A stretch of 64,000 bases of DNA, from contig NZ_BMMK01000001.1 of NCBI RefSeq assembly GCF_014645795.1, positions 394,745 through 458,744 of the forward strand, given 5' to 3'. The position numbers and the translations under genes were made by a program. Below are positions 17,361 to 28,802 of this stretch, one piece after another. The stretch is from Longimycelium tulufanense. Lineage in GTDB: Bacteria > Actinomycetota > Actinomycetes > Mycobacteriales > Pseudonocardiaceae. Each line of letters begins with the position of its first letter. Positions within the stretch are counted from its first letter, which is position 1. The notes beneath the pieces are model-generated. The model was not told where the DNA came from and searched no databases. It worked only from the letters and a program-made list of their open reading frames with translations.

Positions 17361-18863
17361 TCAGTTGAAGCGCTCGCTGCACGGACCGAGTCCGTGCATG
17401 AAGCCGACCCGCAGCGCCTCGACACGGGCGAAACCGGAGGGCACGACGTGGCCGTCGACGTCGGCCGCGATCAGGCTGTTCTTGCCGAGCAGTTCGGCCA
17501 CGGCCTCGTCCAGGTCACCGGGGGAGATGCGGACGTTGCCGATGGGGTTGCGCTTGTTGAGCGGATGCTGCAGGAGCTGGCCCGCCCACGAGCCGACCAT
17601 GCACGCGGTTCGCAGGCCCGCCGCGTCTCCCCGCAGGTTCGCACCGGTGGCTTCCTGCACCGCCAGCACATATCGCGACGCGACCTCGCCATAGGCGGCG
17701 AAGTCGCCGATGCCACCGCCCTGTCGTTCACCCTTCTTCGGAGGGGTCCCAATTCGAGTCAGTTCCCGCATATCGAGCGAGATCGTGTTACTACCCGGGC
17801 AGTAGGCAGCCGGCTTCGTGGGTTTCGCGTCGGAACAGGATGCGGAGCCACTACCGAATGTGGGCCGTGGCGCGCCGGTGTCCCGGAACGCCTCGTGCAG
17901 GCTCTTTTGCACCTCCCGCAAGCCTGCCTCGTCGACGGGCATGTTGCCACCGGCCCGCTTGTCCGTGGGCGTCCCGAACGGCAGCTCGGTGATGCGCGAG
18001 TGCATCTCCTGCACGCCCATGCGTGCGCACCGCACGGGCCCCTCGCCGAAGCCGATCTGGAAGGCGCTGATCCGGTCGAACGCGCTGCCGTGCGCGCCCT
18101 GCTTCTGGTAGGGCGTGCCGACCTGGTCGCGGATGAAGAACAGCGATGCCAGAACCTGGTTGAGGCCCGCCCCGGTGGAGATCTGGAAGCGCGGCGCCCG
18201 GCCCTCGGCCACGTGCCGGAAGAACGATCCGGCGTAGCAGTCGGCCTGCTGCTCGGACACGATCGTCGGAGTACTGGGCGTGATCCGCGCGTCCTCCGGG
18301 ATTCCGGTGGACGCGGCCGCCCTCGCCAGCCGGTGCTGGACGGCGTGGCCCATCTCGTGGGCCAGCACGGTCACCACGGCCATCGACCCGAACTGCTTGT
18401 CCAGCATGGGAAGCAGCTCACCGCGGTCCCAGGCGATGGTGTCCTCGGGCGGGCAGTAGAACGCGTTGACCTGCCCCGAGGTGGAGGTGCGACAGGTCCG
18501 CACGCCCTTCCCGCCGGAGTCGTAGGACAGCAGCCGCGCCAGCGGTTGGTACTCCACCCGGAAGTCGGAGCGGAAGCGTTCCTTCCAGAAGTCCTGGATA
18601 TCGGCCACCGCGTTGACGGCGAGCCGGTCCATCTCGCCCCGGTCCCCGTTGGTCACCGGCAGGTCGGCGTCGGGAGCCCCGGGCCGGGGGCCGCTCGGTC
18701 CGTCGTGGGCCTCGAGCCCGGCGACCGACGCCGGGTCGATCCCGCCGACCGCGCGCGGGGTCCCGGTAATCCGTTGCCCGGCGCAGCCAGCGGCCACCAG
18801 TGCCGTCACCGTCGCGAGCAACACGACCACCGCCCGTGGGAAACGGGCCGTCACCAACGTCAT
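17361..18863 (-). CDS. Lipoprotein zinc metallopeptidase (YpfJ-like), copy 1
   Basis: 500-residue predicted surface lipoprotein: signal peptide with lipobox VAAGC, then a neutral-zinc-metallopeptidase-type domain. The zinc site is VLAHEMGHAVQHR (HExxH near residue 170) with the downstream acidic ligand in EQQADCYAG. The conserved NAFYCPPEDTIAWDRGELLP precedes it, as in the PF04228 family. Physiological substrates are unknown. A paralogue with the same order of motifs lies at 22537-23919, so the DUF6230-DUF6114-protease block is flanked by related peptidases. ATG 18863 is the only start that leaves a normal signal peptide; its ribosome-binding site is weak. Confidence 0.85.
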   Translation of the reverse strand: MTLVTARFPRAVVVLLATVTALVAAGCAGQRITGTPRAVGGIDPASVAGLEAHDGPSGPRPGAPDADLPVTNGDRGEMDRLAVNAVADIQDFWKERFRSDFRVEYQPLARLLSYDSGGKGVRTCRTSTSGQVNAFYCPPEDTIAWDRGELLPMLDKQFGSMAVVTVLAHEMGHAVQHRLARAAASTGIPEDARITPSTPTIVSEQQADCYAGSFFRHVAEGRAPRFQISTGAGLNQVLASLFFIRDQVGTPYQKQGAHGSAFDRISAFQIGFGEGPVRCARMGVQEMHSRITELPFGTPTDKRAGGNMPVDEAGLREVQKSLHEAFRDTGAPRPTFGSGSASCSDAKPTKPAAYCPGSNTISLDMRELTRIGTPPKKGERQGGGIGDFAAYGEVASRYVLAVQEATGANLRGDAAGLRTACMVGSWAGQLLQHPLNKRNPIGNVRISPGDLDEAVAELLGKNSLIAADVDGHVVPSGFARVEALRVGFMHGLGPCSERFN

Positions 18864-19073
18864 CCGAACGTTCCCATCCTGATCACTGGTAGGGGATCAC
18901 CCTGACACACGTGCGGGTGAGAACTTACTGGTCTGCTCTTCTCCAGTGACCCGACTTGCTCCAACTGGCGGCTTGGCCGACGAGGAGAAAGCGAAGACGC
19001 TTCAGCTCTACTTCCCGGTAACCACGTCCGTGCCGTCGCGGGACGGGGCCGGGAACGCGGGAAGGAGTGGACG

Positions 19074-19679
19074 ATGGTCACGGAGACCAAAACCGGCCGC
19101 ACCCGCTGGCTGCGGTTCGGCGCCGTCTTCGGCGGCACACTGGTCGCCGCCGGTGTGCTGTTGACCGGGATCGCGGAGGGCACCCTCAACGCCTCCTTCG
19201 CGGTCTCCGGCACCAGTTTCAAGGCATCGGCCAACGAGATGCGCGGCTACGGTTACGCGCAGTACGGCGACATCGACAAGGAACTCGGGGACAAGAAGGC
19301 GCATCCCGTCGCCGTCAACGCCATCAAGCGTGCGGAGCTGGACAACTTCTGCCAGTCCGTCGTGGTGCCGGCGCCGGTCATCGGCGACGTCACGATGCGC
19401 ATCGAAGCGCCGGGTACCAAGGGCATGAAGGCGGAGAATTTGCTGCTCAACGCCGAGAGCATCAAGGGCAACCTGTCGCTGAAGAACGCCGAGATCGGCC
19501 GTGACGCCAGCACCCTGAACAAGGGCGCGGGCAAGGGGCAGCCGGGTTCCTTCGGCCTGCAGGCGGACGAGGTCACTGTCACGAGCCTCCGGCAGACAGC
19601 CTGGAGCACGACCGCGTCGACGCTGTCGTTCGACGGCATGAGCCTGGGGTTGACCATGGGCAAGAACGAGTGCTTCTGA
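19074..19679 (+). CDS. DUF6230 family membrane-anchored protein
   Basis: 201 residues: short basic N-terminus, one hydrophobic helix (about 14-34), then a beta-rich extracytoplasmic domain beginning NASFAVSGTSFKASANEM. This is the DUF6230 pattern, a conserved actinobacterial protein usually encoded directly before a DUF6114 protein, as here. Function unknown. ATG 19074 has AAGGAG six bases upstream. A strong hairpin 15 nt after the stop would separate it transcriptionally from its partner gene. Confidence 0.8.
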   Translation: MVTETKTGRTRWLRFGAVFGGTLVAAGVLLTGIAEGTLNASFAVSGTSFKASANEMRGYGYAQYGDIDKELGDKKAHPVAVNAIKRAELDNFCQSVVVPAPVIGDVTMRIEAPGTKGMKAENLLLNAESIKGNLSLKNAEIGRDASTLNKGAGKGQPGSFGLQADEVTVTSLRQTAWSTTASTLSFDGMSLGLTMGKNECF

Positions 19680-20033
19680 GAACGGCCCCACCCGCTCCGT
19701 GCCGTCCGGCCCGGCCGGCCGGACGGCACGGGGAGCACCCGAAGGACGACCACACGTGAGCTACCCCACCACGGCCCGAGCCGGGCTACTCCCGCCCGCG
19801 TCCCGGCGTGAGGTTCGTGCCGCACCAGCGATTCCGGACACCACCCGGGGTGTCGTGTCCCGTCCCAGCTCCCCGGACCTCACGTTCCGCCGGCTGGGCG
19901 GCCCGCGTCCTTCCGTTGGGACCGGGGGCGCACTCCCCTGTGGCCAGCCTGTTTTCCGCAGCCCCGCCGGTTCGGATCGGGTGCGGCTCCGTCGCGCCAC
20001 CGCAACCCGGGAGCTGTGTCGAGAGGAGGTCCG
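19680..20033 (+). other. Gap between the DUF6230 and DUF6114 genes
   Basis: Holds the terminator at 19695-19733 and one GC-rich open frame (19756-20037, listed separately). No palindromic operator or RNA gene is recognised. Confidence 0.6.
19695..19733. terminator. Terminator hairpin after the DUF6230 gene
   Basis: GTGCCGTCCGGCC and GGCCGGACGGCAC form a perfect 13-bp stem around a 5-nt loop; flanking CTCC and GGGG pairs extend it. Confidence 0.7.
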
Positions 20034-20037
20034 ATGA
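19756..20037 (+). CDS. Doubtful 93-residue upstream frame
   Basis: GTG 19756 is preceded by GAAGGA at 8 nt, and the frame ends in a TGA overlapping the DUF6114 start as ATGA, the pattern of a coupled gene. Third positions are about 75% G or C. Against it: the product is rich in Arg, Pro and Ser, resembles nothing I know and has no domain. It could be a leader frame that couples translation of the DUF6114 gene, or chance. Confidence 0.25.
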   Translation: MSYPTTARAGLLPPASRREVRAAPAIPDTTRGVVSRPSSPDLTFRRLGGPRPSVGTGGALPCGQPVFRSPAGSDRVRLRRATATRELCREEVR

Positions 20038-21380
20038 GCACCGACACCACCCGGAGCGATGCTTTCCCGGTGCGGGCCTGGCGCTGGTTCCGCGGCTGGC
20101 GGCGCACCCGCCCGTTCTGGGCCGGTCTCTTCCTCGTGTTGTCCGGCATCGTGGTGATCGCCCCGGCCTACCTCACCCTCCGGATCGGCAACCTGCTGTT
20201 GTCCATCAGCACCATTGCCGGGGCGTCCTCGCTGCTCATCGGCGTGTTGCTCATCGTGTGCGGGCTGTCGGTCTGGATCCGGCCCCAGTTCCGGATCTTC
20301 GCCGGGGTCGCCGGCGTCGTCCTCGCGCTGGTCTCGGTGGTGACCGCGAACCTCGGCGGCTTCCTGCTGGGCCTGCTGCTCGGTCTGCTCGGCTCCGCAC
20401 TCGCGGTGTCGTGGATTGACACCCCGAAGCCTGCCACCCCACGACGAAGGTCCACCAACCCGGGTGGGACTGTGGACCAGCCGGCAGGGGAGCACAGCGA
20501 CACGGACCCGCCCACCAAGCCGATTCCCATCCAACAGCCCACCACGGAGCAGGTGGTGACCGAGACGATTCTCGATGCCGGGGAGCAGTCGACCTCGCCC
20601 AACGGAAAGCCGGGCCAGCACCGCCCCTCGCCCGGCCCGCGCATCCCACCCACCGTGACGGTGCTCGGTGTGCTCGTCACGAGCGGTGCCGTCTTCCTTG
20701 CCGGCAGCACACCACCGGGAACCGCTACGGCCGCCCCCACATCGTCGGCCGCATCCGAGTCGAGCACCCCCGCAGACTCGGCGAGCGCCACCGCGAACCC
20801 TGGCCCTACCCCGTCCAGCACTCCGAGCATCACCCCGACCAGCCCCAGCTCGCCAAGCAACTCCACGACGACCACGCTGACACCCAGCAGCGAGCCGCCC
20901 ACCAGCTCGCTGCTCCCCAGCGGCCCGCCACCGCCCACCGTGGCCGCCGATCCCAACCTCGTCGCGGTCAAGCCGGTCACCATCACCGCCGCCAAACTTC
21001 GGCTCACCGGCTCGGTCTTCGAAGGCATCGCGGAGTTGCCCACCGTCAAGGGAACGAAGCGGGCGCTCGCCTTTCGCGCTACCGGTATCGACCTCACCGA
21101 CATGGTGATGAGTTCAGCTGCTGGGAACGGGCGGAAGCTCGTGGTCCGATCGGGCAAGGGCAAGACAGCCACGGTGCGCGGAAACATTCGGCTCTACACG
21201 GAGCGGCTGAAGGGCACGCTCGTGCTCGGCGGGATCATCAGGGCTCCCGTCGACTTCAGCCCGGACCACCCGCCGCCGTTGGTCCTGCCCAACCTGACCT
21301 TCGAGAACGTCACCGTGGTCAACGCCAAGCAGGCCGGGGGAGACCTGGACATCCCCGACGCCACGATTGCGTTCGAATAG
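20034..21380 (+). CDS. DUF6114 membrane protein with extracytoplasmic domain
   Basis: About 448 residues. The N-terminal 130 residues carry four hydrophobic helices starting RTRPFWAGLFLVLSGIVVI, the DUF6114 signature. Then comes a long Pro/Ser/Thr-rich linker (roughly 135-300) containing another hydrophobic stretch, and a C-terminal beta-rich domain of about 140 residues (AVKPVTITAAKLRLTGSVFE onward) whose style resembles the neighbouring DUF6230 protein. ATG 20034 is preceded by GAGGAGGT. DUF6230/DUF6114 pairs recur across actinobacteria; no function is established. The linker suggests the last domain is displayed outside the membrane. Confidence 0.75.
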   Translation: MSTDTTRSDAFPVRAWRWFRGWRRTRPFWAGLFLVLSGIVVIAPAYLTLRIGNLLLSISTIAGASSLLIGVLLIVCGLSVWIRPQFRIFAGVAGVVLALVSVVTANLGGFLLGLLLGLLGSALAVSWIDTPKPATPRRRSTNPGGTVDQPAGEHSDTDPPTKPIPIQQPTTEQVVTETILDAGEQSTSPNGKPGQHRPSPGPRIPPTVTVLGVLVTSGAVFLAGSTPPGTATAAPTSSAASESSTPADSASATANPGPTPSSTPSITPTSPSSPSNSTTTTLTPSSEPPTSSLLPSGPPPPTVAADPNLVAVKPVTITAAKLRLTGSVFEGIAELPTVKGTKRALAFRATGIDLTDMVMSSAAGNGRKLVVRSGKGKTATVRGNIRLYTERLKGTLVLGGIIRAPVDFSPDHPPPLVLPNLTFENVTVVNAKQAGGDLDIPDATIAFE

Positions 21381-21546
21381 CGGGAAAATGCGCTCCGTGA
21401 TACAACGGTGACCCGCTGGTTGATGGCCACCGTTCATAGCGGTGGTGACTCAATGCGCGTCATCTATCGCGCACCGCATTAGCTGAACCGTGCTGTGATC
21501 CGGCTCGTTCTCGGGTTGGGGGGTACCCGAAAGAGACGGAGAAAGC

Positions 21547-22407
21547 ATGAAGACACGAACCCTGCTCGTGAGTCTTCTCGCTGGCGCAGTGGTGGCCGGT
21601 GGCATCGCCGCCATCCCCGCCCTGCGCGCGCAGGACCCGGCAGGCCCGGCCGCCGCCGCGCCCCAGCGGGCCGCCGTCGCGAAGCTGGCCAAGGCCAACG
21701 ACGCGACACCGTTCATCGTCAACGGCCAGCCCGCCACCGAAGCACCGAGCTTCATGATCTCGTTGCAGAGCCCGCAGGGGCACTTCTGTGGCGCCAGCCT
21801 GATCTCGGACCGGCTGGCCGTCACCGCCGCACACTGCGTCGTCGAGATCCCGCCGCAGGCGGTCCAGTCCGGCGAGGTCAAGGCCCGGGTCGGCACCCTC
21901 GACAACACCCGCGGGGGCACCCTCGCGACCGTCGGTCGGATCATGCTGCCGCCGAACGCCGCCCCGAACGGCGGCGACATCGCCATGGTGCAGCTGCGCC
22001 AGCGGGTGCAGCAACAGCCGATCCGGATCGCCGACCAGGTGGGCCGGCCCGGCACGCCGACCCGCATCATCGGCTGGGGACAGACCTGTCCCCAGCCAGG
22101 TGGGTGTGGAACCCCGCGCCGGCTCCAGCAGCTGGACACCCAGGTCGCTCCCACCGGGCAGTGCCGCGGCGGTGGCGTGGTCGGCCGCACCGAGATCTGC
22201 GTCGGAAGCCCCCGCGGCACCGGTGCCTGCTTCGGCGACTCGGGCGGCCCGATGGTGCAGCAGGTCAACGGTCGTCTGGAACTGATCGGTGCCACCAGCC
22301 GCAGCGGTAACGGGAACGAGCGCTGCGCCACGGGACCCGCGATCTACACCAACGTGGTCGCGTTCAAGTCCTGGATCCAGCGGACCGCCGGCCAGCTCCA
22401 GCGCTGA
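21547..22407 (+). CDS. Secreted trypsin-like serine protease (S1A)
   Basis: 286-residue chymotrypsin-fold protease. A signal peptide (1-28, ending near ALRAQ) and a short propeptide precede the mature start FIVNGQPAT. The catalytic triad is intact: His in TAAHC (about 96), Asp in GGDIAMVQL (about 143) and Ser in GDSGGP (about 231). The residue expected in the S1 pocket, in GTGACFGDSGGP, is not a trypsin-like Asp, so substrate preference is uncertain. ATG 21547 follows GAGAAAG. Flanked downstream by a hairpin and a convergent metallopeptidase gene. Confidence 0.92.
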   Translation: MKTRTLLVSLLAGAVVAGGIAAIPALRAQDPAGPAAAAPQRAAVAKLAKANDATPFIVNGQPATEAPSFMISLQSPQGHFCGASLISDRLAVTAAHCVVEIPPQAVQSGEVKARVGTLDNTRGGTLATVGRIMLPPNAAPNGGDIAMVQLRQRVQQQPIRIADQVGRPGTPTRIIGWGQTCPQPGGCGTPRRLQQLDTQVAPTGQCRGGGVVGRTEICVGSPRGTGACFGDSGGPMVQQVNGRLELIGATSRSGNGNERCATGPAIYTNVVAFKSWIQRTAGQLQR

Positions 22408-22417
22408 GCCGGCGCGC

Positions 22418-22466
22418 GGGAGGGTCGTCCAGGGTGGTACGCCGCACGCCCAGGACGACCCTCCCC
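22418..22466. terminator. Terminator between convergent protease genes
   Basis: GGGAGGGTCGTCC and GGACGACCCTCCC form a perfect 13-bp stem around a 23-nt loop that can itself pair partly. It starts 11 nt after the serine protease stop. Confidence 0.6.
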
Positions 22467-22536
22467 GGTAGCCGGTTCCGCCGTGGGCAACGCGATGTGT
22501 TGTTGCAGCGCTCGATCCGGGTCGACCGGGGGCTTC

Positions 22537-23919
22537 CTAGTTCAGGCCGCACGCCTTGGGGCCGTTGAGCGCGCCGTCGCGGAAGACGTCCACCCGGTCG
22601 AAGCCGGAGTCGATCCCCCTGCCCCACAGGTCGCGGGAGGCGTAGTCGTCGGCGAGAAGAACCTGGACCGCCTCGTCGAGATCTCCGGGAGAGAGACCGA
22701 AGCCCTCGCGTCGCGCGGCAATGGCTCCGGTATAGGCACCCGCAAGGCAGAGCGCGGTCCTCCCCGCGTCATCGCCGTCCGCCCGACGCCCCAACGCCAC
22801 CAGGCTCGCCATCCCATAACGGCTCGCGAGCAGGGTTCCCGTGGCGTAGTCACCGATCTGCTTGTGCAGCTCAGGTAGGATATCGCTGGTATCGAGCTCG
22901 ATACTGCGCGTGTTCGGACAGAAGGCAACCGGGCCCTGCCTGCCACCCTCGCAGCCAGGCACCCCGCGTGTCGCCCGGATTGTCGGCTTCTCCCAGGCTT
23001 TTCCACGCTCGGACAACAGGCTGGCGAAATAGCCGTCGAGGTCGTCGCCGACCGACTCCACGATCCGTCCGAAGTCGAGGTTGCCGCCGGTGGCACGGTC
23101 CTCGAAGCTGGCGAAGCTCGTTTGCGTGAACGTGCGATTGTGCACGGTCATCCCGGCGCACAACTTCGGTCCCTGCCGAAAACCGTCCTGGAAGGCCGAG
23201 ACCCGGTCGAACGCGTTGCCGTGGGCCCCGGAGTCCGCACGGGACGTGCCGACCGGGTCGCGGAACGTGATCAACGCGCCAAGGGCCGAGTCGAGCTGCT
23301 CGCCGGTGATCCGCAGATGCGGCGCCTGGCCATCGGAAACCCAACGGACGAAGGCTCCCGCGTAGCAGTCGGCCATCGCCTCGGTGAGGATCGTGGGATA
23401 GCGCTGGGGCTGCTCCCGCTGCTCGGCAACGCCGATCCCGGCCCGGTGATGCACGGCATGTCCCAGCTCGTGCGCGAGCACGACGACCACCGCCGCGTCG
23501 CCGAACTCCTCCCGCAGCACGGGCAGCAGGGCGGCCCGGTCCCAGGCGATGGCGTCCTCACCCGGGCAGTAGAACGCATTCCCCTCGACCTCGGCGGCCT
23601 TGCTCGTACACGGTGCCGGGCGGGCGGTCCGGCTGTTGGTGTCCACCGAGTAGAAGCCGCCGCGCAGGTCCCGCCAGGGCTTGCCGAACGTGGGCTCGAA
23701 CCGTTGCCGCCAGAACTGGAGGACGTCGGTCACGGTGCTCGCCGCGAGCCGGTCGGTCGGGCCGCCGTCCGTGCCGTGGACGAAGAAAGGGTCGACCTCG
23801 CCCCTGCTGACACCGTCGCCGGCAACCGGCGTTCCGGGGACGGTCGCCGCGCATCCGGCGCCGAGCAGGGCAGCCACCAGTGGCCCGGTGACGCGCCACC
23901 ACCCTCGCCTCCGACTCAT
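22537..23919 (-). CDS. Lipoprotein zinc metallopeptidase (YpfJ-like), copy 2
   Basis: 460-residue paralogue of the protein at 17361-18863. Lipobox LGAGC after MSRRRGWWRV; zinc site VLAHELGHAVHHR (HExxH near 151) with EAMADCYAG as the downstream ligand; the shared segment NAFYCPGEDAIAWDRAALLP. The C-terminal third, with repeated SPGDLDEAV and DRVDVFRDG stretches, also mirrors copy 1 (SPGDLDEAV, RVEALRVGF). ATG 23919 is chosen because it begins a proper lipoprotein signal; -10-like CACAAT lies about 9 bases upstream, suggesting a leaderless or near-leaderless message. Confidence 0.85.
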   Translation of the reverse strand: MSRRRGWWRVTGPLVAALLGAGCAATVPGTPVAGDGVSRGEVDPFFVHGTDGGPTDRLAASTVTDVLQFWRQRFEPTFGKPWRDLRGGFYSVDTNSRTARPAPCTSKAAEVEGNAFYCPGEDAIAWDRAALLPVLREEFGDAAVVVVLAHELGHAVHHRAGIGVAEQREQPQRYPTILTEAMADCYAGAFVRWVSDGQAPHLRITGEQLDSALGALITFRDPVGTSRADSGAHGNAFDRVSAFQDGFRQGPKLCAGMTVHNRTFTQTSFASFEDRATGGNLDFGRIVESVGDDLDGYFASLLSERGKAWEKPTIRATRGVPGCEGGRQGPVAFCPNTRSIELDTSDILPELHKQIGDYATGTLLASRYGMASLVALGRRADGDDAGRTALCLAGAYTGAIAARREGFGLSPGDLDEAVQVLLADDYASRDLWGRGIDSGFDRVDVFRDGALNGPKACGLN

Positions 23920-24168
23920 CCCGTCATTGTGCCGCGTCCGCCGGCTCGCTCCCCGTGAAGCCGACCCGACCGGCCCTTCGGCCATCGAGACGGTGTCGGG
24001 AAGCGGCCTGGCGGACCAGCCTCGGCGTGCCCGACATGTCGCTTGTCCTGCCCGAAGGCCCGATACACGCGGGTGCCGGACGGCGTGCTCCCGCCCCGGC
24101 ACTTCCGGAACTACACCGCCTACCGCTGGTTCGATCCCCTGCGCTCCGGACGGCAACTCTGAGCGGAG

Positions 24169-24399
24169 CTACGGACGAGAATCCTGGCTCTCCGCCCGGG
24201 CCTTTTCGACCAGCTCCGGGTAGTCGTCCTCAAGATCCGACACGTGCAGCAGGGAGATTGACCACGGGATCGGGCACGGCGGCGCGTGGTCGGGGTCAGG
24301 GCACAGCATTCTCGCGGTGAGCTCCTTGACCTCTTCCGCCTGCTGCTCGGTCGCATAGATGCCCAGTCGAACCTCCCAGACCGTGGAGCCTTCAGACAT
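24169..24399 (-). CDS. Small conserved-looking cytosolic protein
   Basis: 76 residues starting MSEGSTVWEVRLGIYATEQQ. ATG 24399 is preceded by AGGGG at six bases. It has an alpha/beta look, acidic, with CPDPDHAPPCPIPW in the middle, a Cys-x8-Cys pair that might bind metal. I do not recognise a named family, though similar short proteins are common in Pseudonocardiaceae. It lies between the metallopeptidase and glgB, same strand as both, with gaps over 200 bp on either side, so it is probably transcribed alone. Confidence 0.6.
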   Translation of the reverse strand: MSEGSTVWEVRLGIYATEQQAEEVKELTARMLCPDPDHAPPCPIPWSISLLHVSDLEDDYPELVEKARAESQDSRP

Positions 24400-24619
24400 C
24401 ACGTCCCCTGTTCCGGAAGGTATAAGGGGGACGACCCGAGCCGTCTCCACCTCGACGCCGACGCTATCAGATGCGCCTTGCGCCGGAACCGGTTCGTGCG
24501 GGCCGTGGTCCGGCCGGCGCTGCGGGTACCCCGCAACGACACGTGCGGGACCGTTGCCCACGGCCACAACCGGCGCGATCTCCATCACTGCACCACTGCT
24601 CCCGACCAGCCCACGGGCC

Positions 24620-26821
24620 TCACTCCTCGCCGGCCGGCACGAAGTAGACGGCGGCAAGCGGTGGCACGGTGATGACCGCCGAGGCAGGCCGGCCGTGATG
24701 GGGTTCCTGCCGGGCAACCACGAACTCGCCGTTGGTGACCCCGGATCCGCCGAACTCCCGGGTGTCGGTGTTGAACAGCTCGCGCCATCGTCCAGCCTGG
24801 GGCAGAGCGAGCCGGAAGTCCTCGTGGGTGATCCCCGCGAGGTTCACCACACAGGCAACCACCGAACCATCAGCGCCCCAACGCAGGAAACTCAACACGT
24901 TCCGCGCCGCGTCGCGGTCGTCGAGCCAGGAGAAGCCCTCGGGCGCGGTGTCCTGGGTGTAGAACGCGGGGCGCTCCCGGTAGACGCCGTTGAGCACACG
25001 CACCATCCGCTGGATACCGCGGTGGTAGTTCATGCCGCCGTGTTCGTCCAGCAACTGCCAGGCGATCGATGTCGACGCGGACCATTCCCATGGCTGCCCG
25101 AACTCGCTACCCATGAACAGCAACTGTTTGCCCGGATGCGCCCACTGATAGCCCAGGAGCGCACGGACGCCGGCAGCCTTCCGCCACGCATCACCAGGCA
25201 TGCGCTCCCACAGCGAGCCCTTTCCGTGCACGACCTCGTCGTGCGACAGCGGCAGGATGTAGCTCTCGCTCCACGCGTACAACATCGAGAACGTGATCTC
25301 GTCGTGGTGGTACGAGCGGTGTACCGGGTCACGCTTCAGGTATTCCAGCGTGTCGTGCATCCACCCCATGTTCCACTTGAAGCCGAAGCCGAGTCCGTCC
25401 TCGTCGGTCCGCCGCGTGACACCGGTCCACGCGGTCGACTCCTCGGCGATCATCGCGATCCCGGGGTGCCGGCGGTATGCCGTCGCGTTGAGGTCCTTGA
25501 GGAACTCGATCGCCTCCAGGTCCTCCCGACCGCCGTACGGGTTGGGCACCCACTGCCCTTCCTCCCGCGAGTAGTCGAGATAGAGCATCGAGGCGACCGC
25601 GTCCACCCGGAGCCCGTCGATGTGGAACTCGTCGAGCCAGTACAGCGCACTCGCAATGAGGAAGTTGCGCACCTCGGTGCGTCCGTAGTTGAAGACCAGC
25701 GTGCCCCAGTCGGGATGCTCCCCGCGCTGCGGGTCGGCGTGCTCGTACAGCGGGGTGCCGTCGAATCGGGCCAGTGCCCACTCGTCCCGCGGGAAGTGCG
25801 CGGGCACCCAGTCCAGCAACACCCCGATGCCGCGCTGGTGCAGATAGTCGACGAAGTAACGGAAGTCGTCGGGGGTGCCGTAGCGCGCGGTGGGTGCGTA
25901 GTAGGACGTGACCTGGTAACCCCAGGAGCCACCGAACGGATGCTCGGCGACCGGGAGCAGCTCTACGTGCGTGAAGCCCATCTCGGTCACGTAGTCGGCG
26001 AGATAGTGGGCCACCTCGCGGTAGTTGAGCCCCGGCCGCCAGGAACCCAGGTGCACCTCGTAGATGCTCACCGGCTCCCGCCACAACTCCGCGCGCCGCC
26101 GACGCTCCATCCACTCGTCGTCGCTCCACAGGTAGGACGAGGTGTACACGACGGACGCGGTCGCCGGGGGCATCTCGGTGGCGAACGCCATGGGATCGGA
26201 CCGCTCGTGCCAGTTCCCGTCCTCGCCCAACAGCCGGAACTTGTACCGCGCCCCGGGCTCGACCTCGGGCACGAACAGTTCCCAGATCCCGGAGGAGCCC
26301 ATGGACCGCATCGGGAAGGCCCGACCGTCCCAGTAGTCGAAGTCGCCGCACAACCGCACGCCCCGCGCGTTCGGCGCCCACACGGCGAACGCGGTGCCGC
26401 TGACCGTGCCGTGCTCGGTCTCGTAGGAGTGCTCGTGCGCCCCCAACGCCTCCCACAGCCGCTCGTGCCGGCCCTCACCGATCAGGTACAGATCCAGCTC
26501 GCCCAGCGTGGGCAGCCATCGGTACGGGTCGTCAACCGTGCGGACCTCCACGCCGTACCGCAGTTCGAGCCGGTAGTCACCGGGCGGGGCCGGAACCACA
26601 CCGCAGAACAGGCCGCCGGGATCGACCTGAACGAGCTCGTGCCGTTGGCCGCTGGGCAGCACCACGGCGACCGCATCGGCGTGCGGGCGCAACGCGCGGA
26701 CGACCATGCCGTCCGGGTGCGCGTGCGCGCCCAGCACCGAGTGCGGGTCGTGGTGCGCGCCGGCCAACAGTCGCGCGACGGTCGGCCTGTCCGGCGGACA
26801 GTCGTCCACTGTGGACATCAT
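24620..26821 (-). CDS. glgB: 1,4-alpha-glucan branching enzyme (GH13_9)
   Basis: Introduces alpha-1,6 branches into alpha-glucan; with GlgE it builds branched glycogen from maltose-1-phosphate. About 733 residues with the usual N-terminal CBM48 modules ([10 protein letters not shown], then [13 protein letters not shown]), the GH13 barrel ([12 protein letters not shown] with the nucleophile Asp near 407; [14 protein letters not shown]) and the C-terminal beta domain. ATG 26821 has GAGGTG upstream; a GTG three codons earlier is possible. It follows glgE after 10 nt, so glgE-glgB form an operon. Confidence 0.95.
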   Translation of the reverse strand: MMSTVDDCPPDRPTVARLLAGAHHDPHSVLGAHAHPDGMVVRALRPHADAVAVVLPSGQRHELVQVDPGGLFCGVVPAPPGDYRLELRYGVEVRTVDDPYRWLPTLGELDLYLIGEGRHERLWEALGAHEHSYETEHGTVSGTAFAVWAPNARGVRLCGDFDYWDGRAFPMRSMGSSGIWELFVPEVEPGARYKFRLLGEDGNWHERSDPMAFATEMPPATASVVYTSSYLWSDDEWMERRRRAELWREPVSIYEVHLGSWRPGLNYREVAHYLADYVTEMGFTHVELLPVAEHPFGGSWGYQVTSYYAPTARYGTPDDFRYFVDYLHQRGIGVLLDWVPAHFPRDEWALARFDGTPLYEHADPQRGEHPDWGTLVFNYGRTEVRNFLIASALYWLDEFHIDGLRVDAVASMLYLDYSREEGQWVPNPYGGREDLEAIEFLKDLNATAYRRHPGIAMIAEESTAWTGVTRRTDEDGLGFGFKWNMGWMHDTLEYLKRDPVHRSYHHDEITFSMLYAWSESYILPLSHDEVVHGKGSLWERMPGDAWRKAAGVRALLGYQWAHPGKQLLFMGSEFGQPWEWSASTSIAWQLLDEHGGMNYHRGIQRMVRVLNGVYRERPAFYTQDTAPEGFSWLDDRDAARNVLSFLRWGADGSVVACVVNLAGITHEDFRLALPQAGRWRELFNTDTREFGGSGVTNGEFVVARQEPHHGRPASAVITVPPLAAVYFVPAGEE
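26804..26816. repeat. Palindrome GTCCACTGTGGAC
   Basis: Perfect 13-bp palindrome lying on codons 2-5 of glgB. One of three perfect copies in the window; the others are at 908-920 and 52629-52641. Confidence 0.5.
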
Positions 26822-26831
26822 GGGAGTCACC

Positions 26832-28802
<1,971 letters not shown>

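Noticed and set aside
24110-24150. GGTTCGATCCC, resembling a tRNA T-loop
   Set aside because: Flanking bases do not form the T-stem and no acceptor or anticodon stems can be drawn around it.
23940-24168. Fragment on the plus strand reading VPDGVLPPRHFRNYTAYRWF as a gene remnant
   Set aside because: It is under 35 codons, has no start signal and no recognisable family, so it cannot be supported as a feature.
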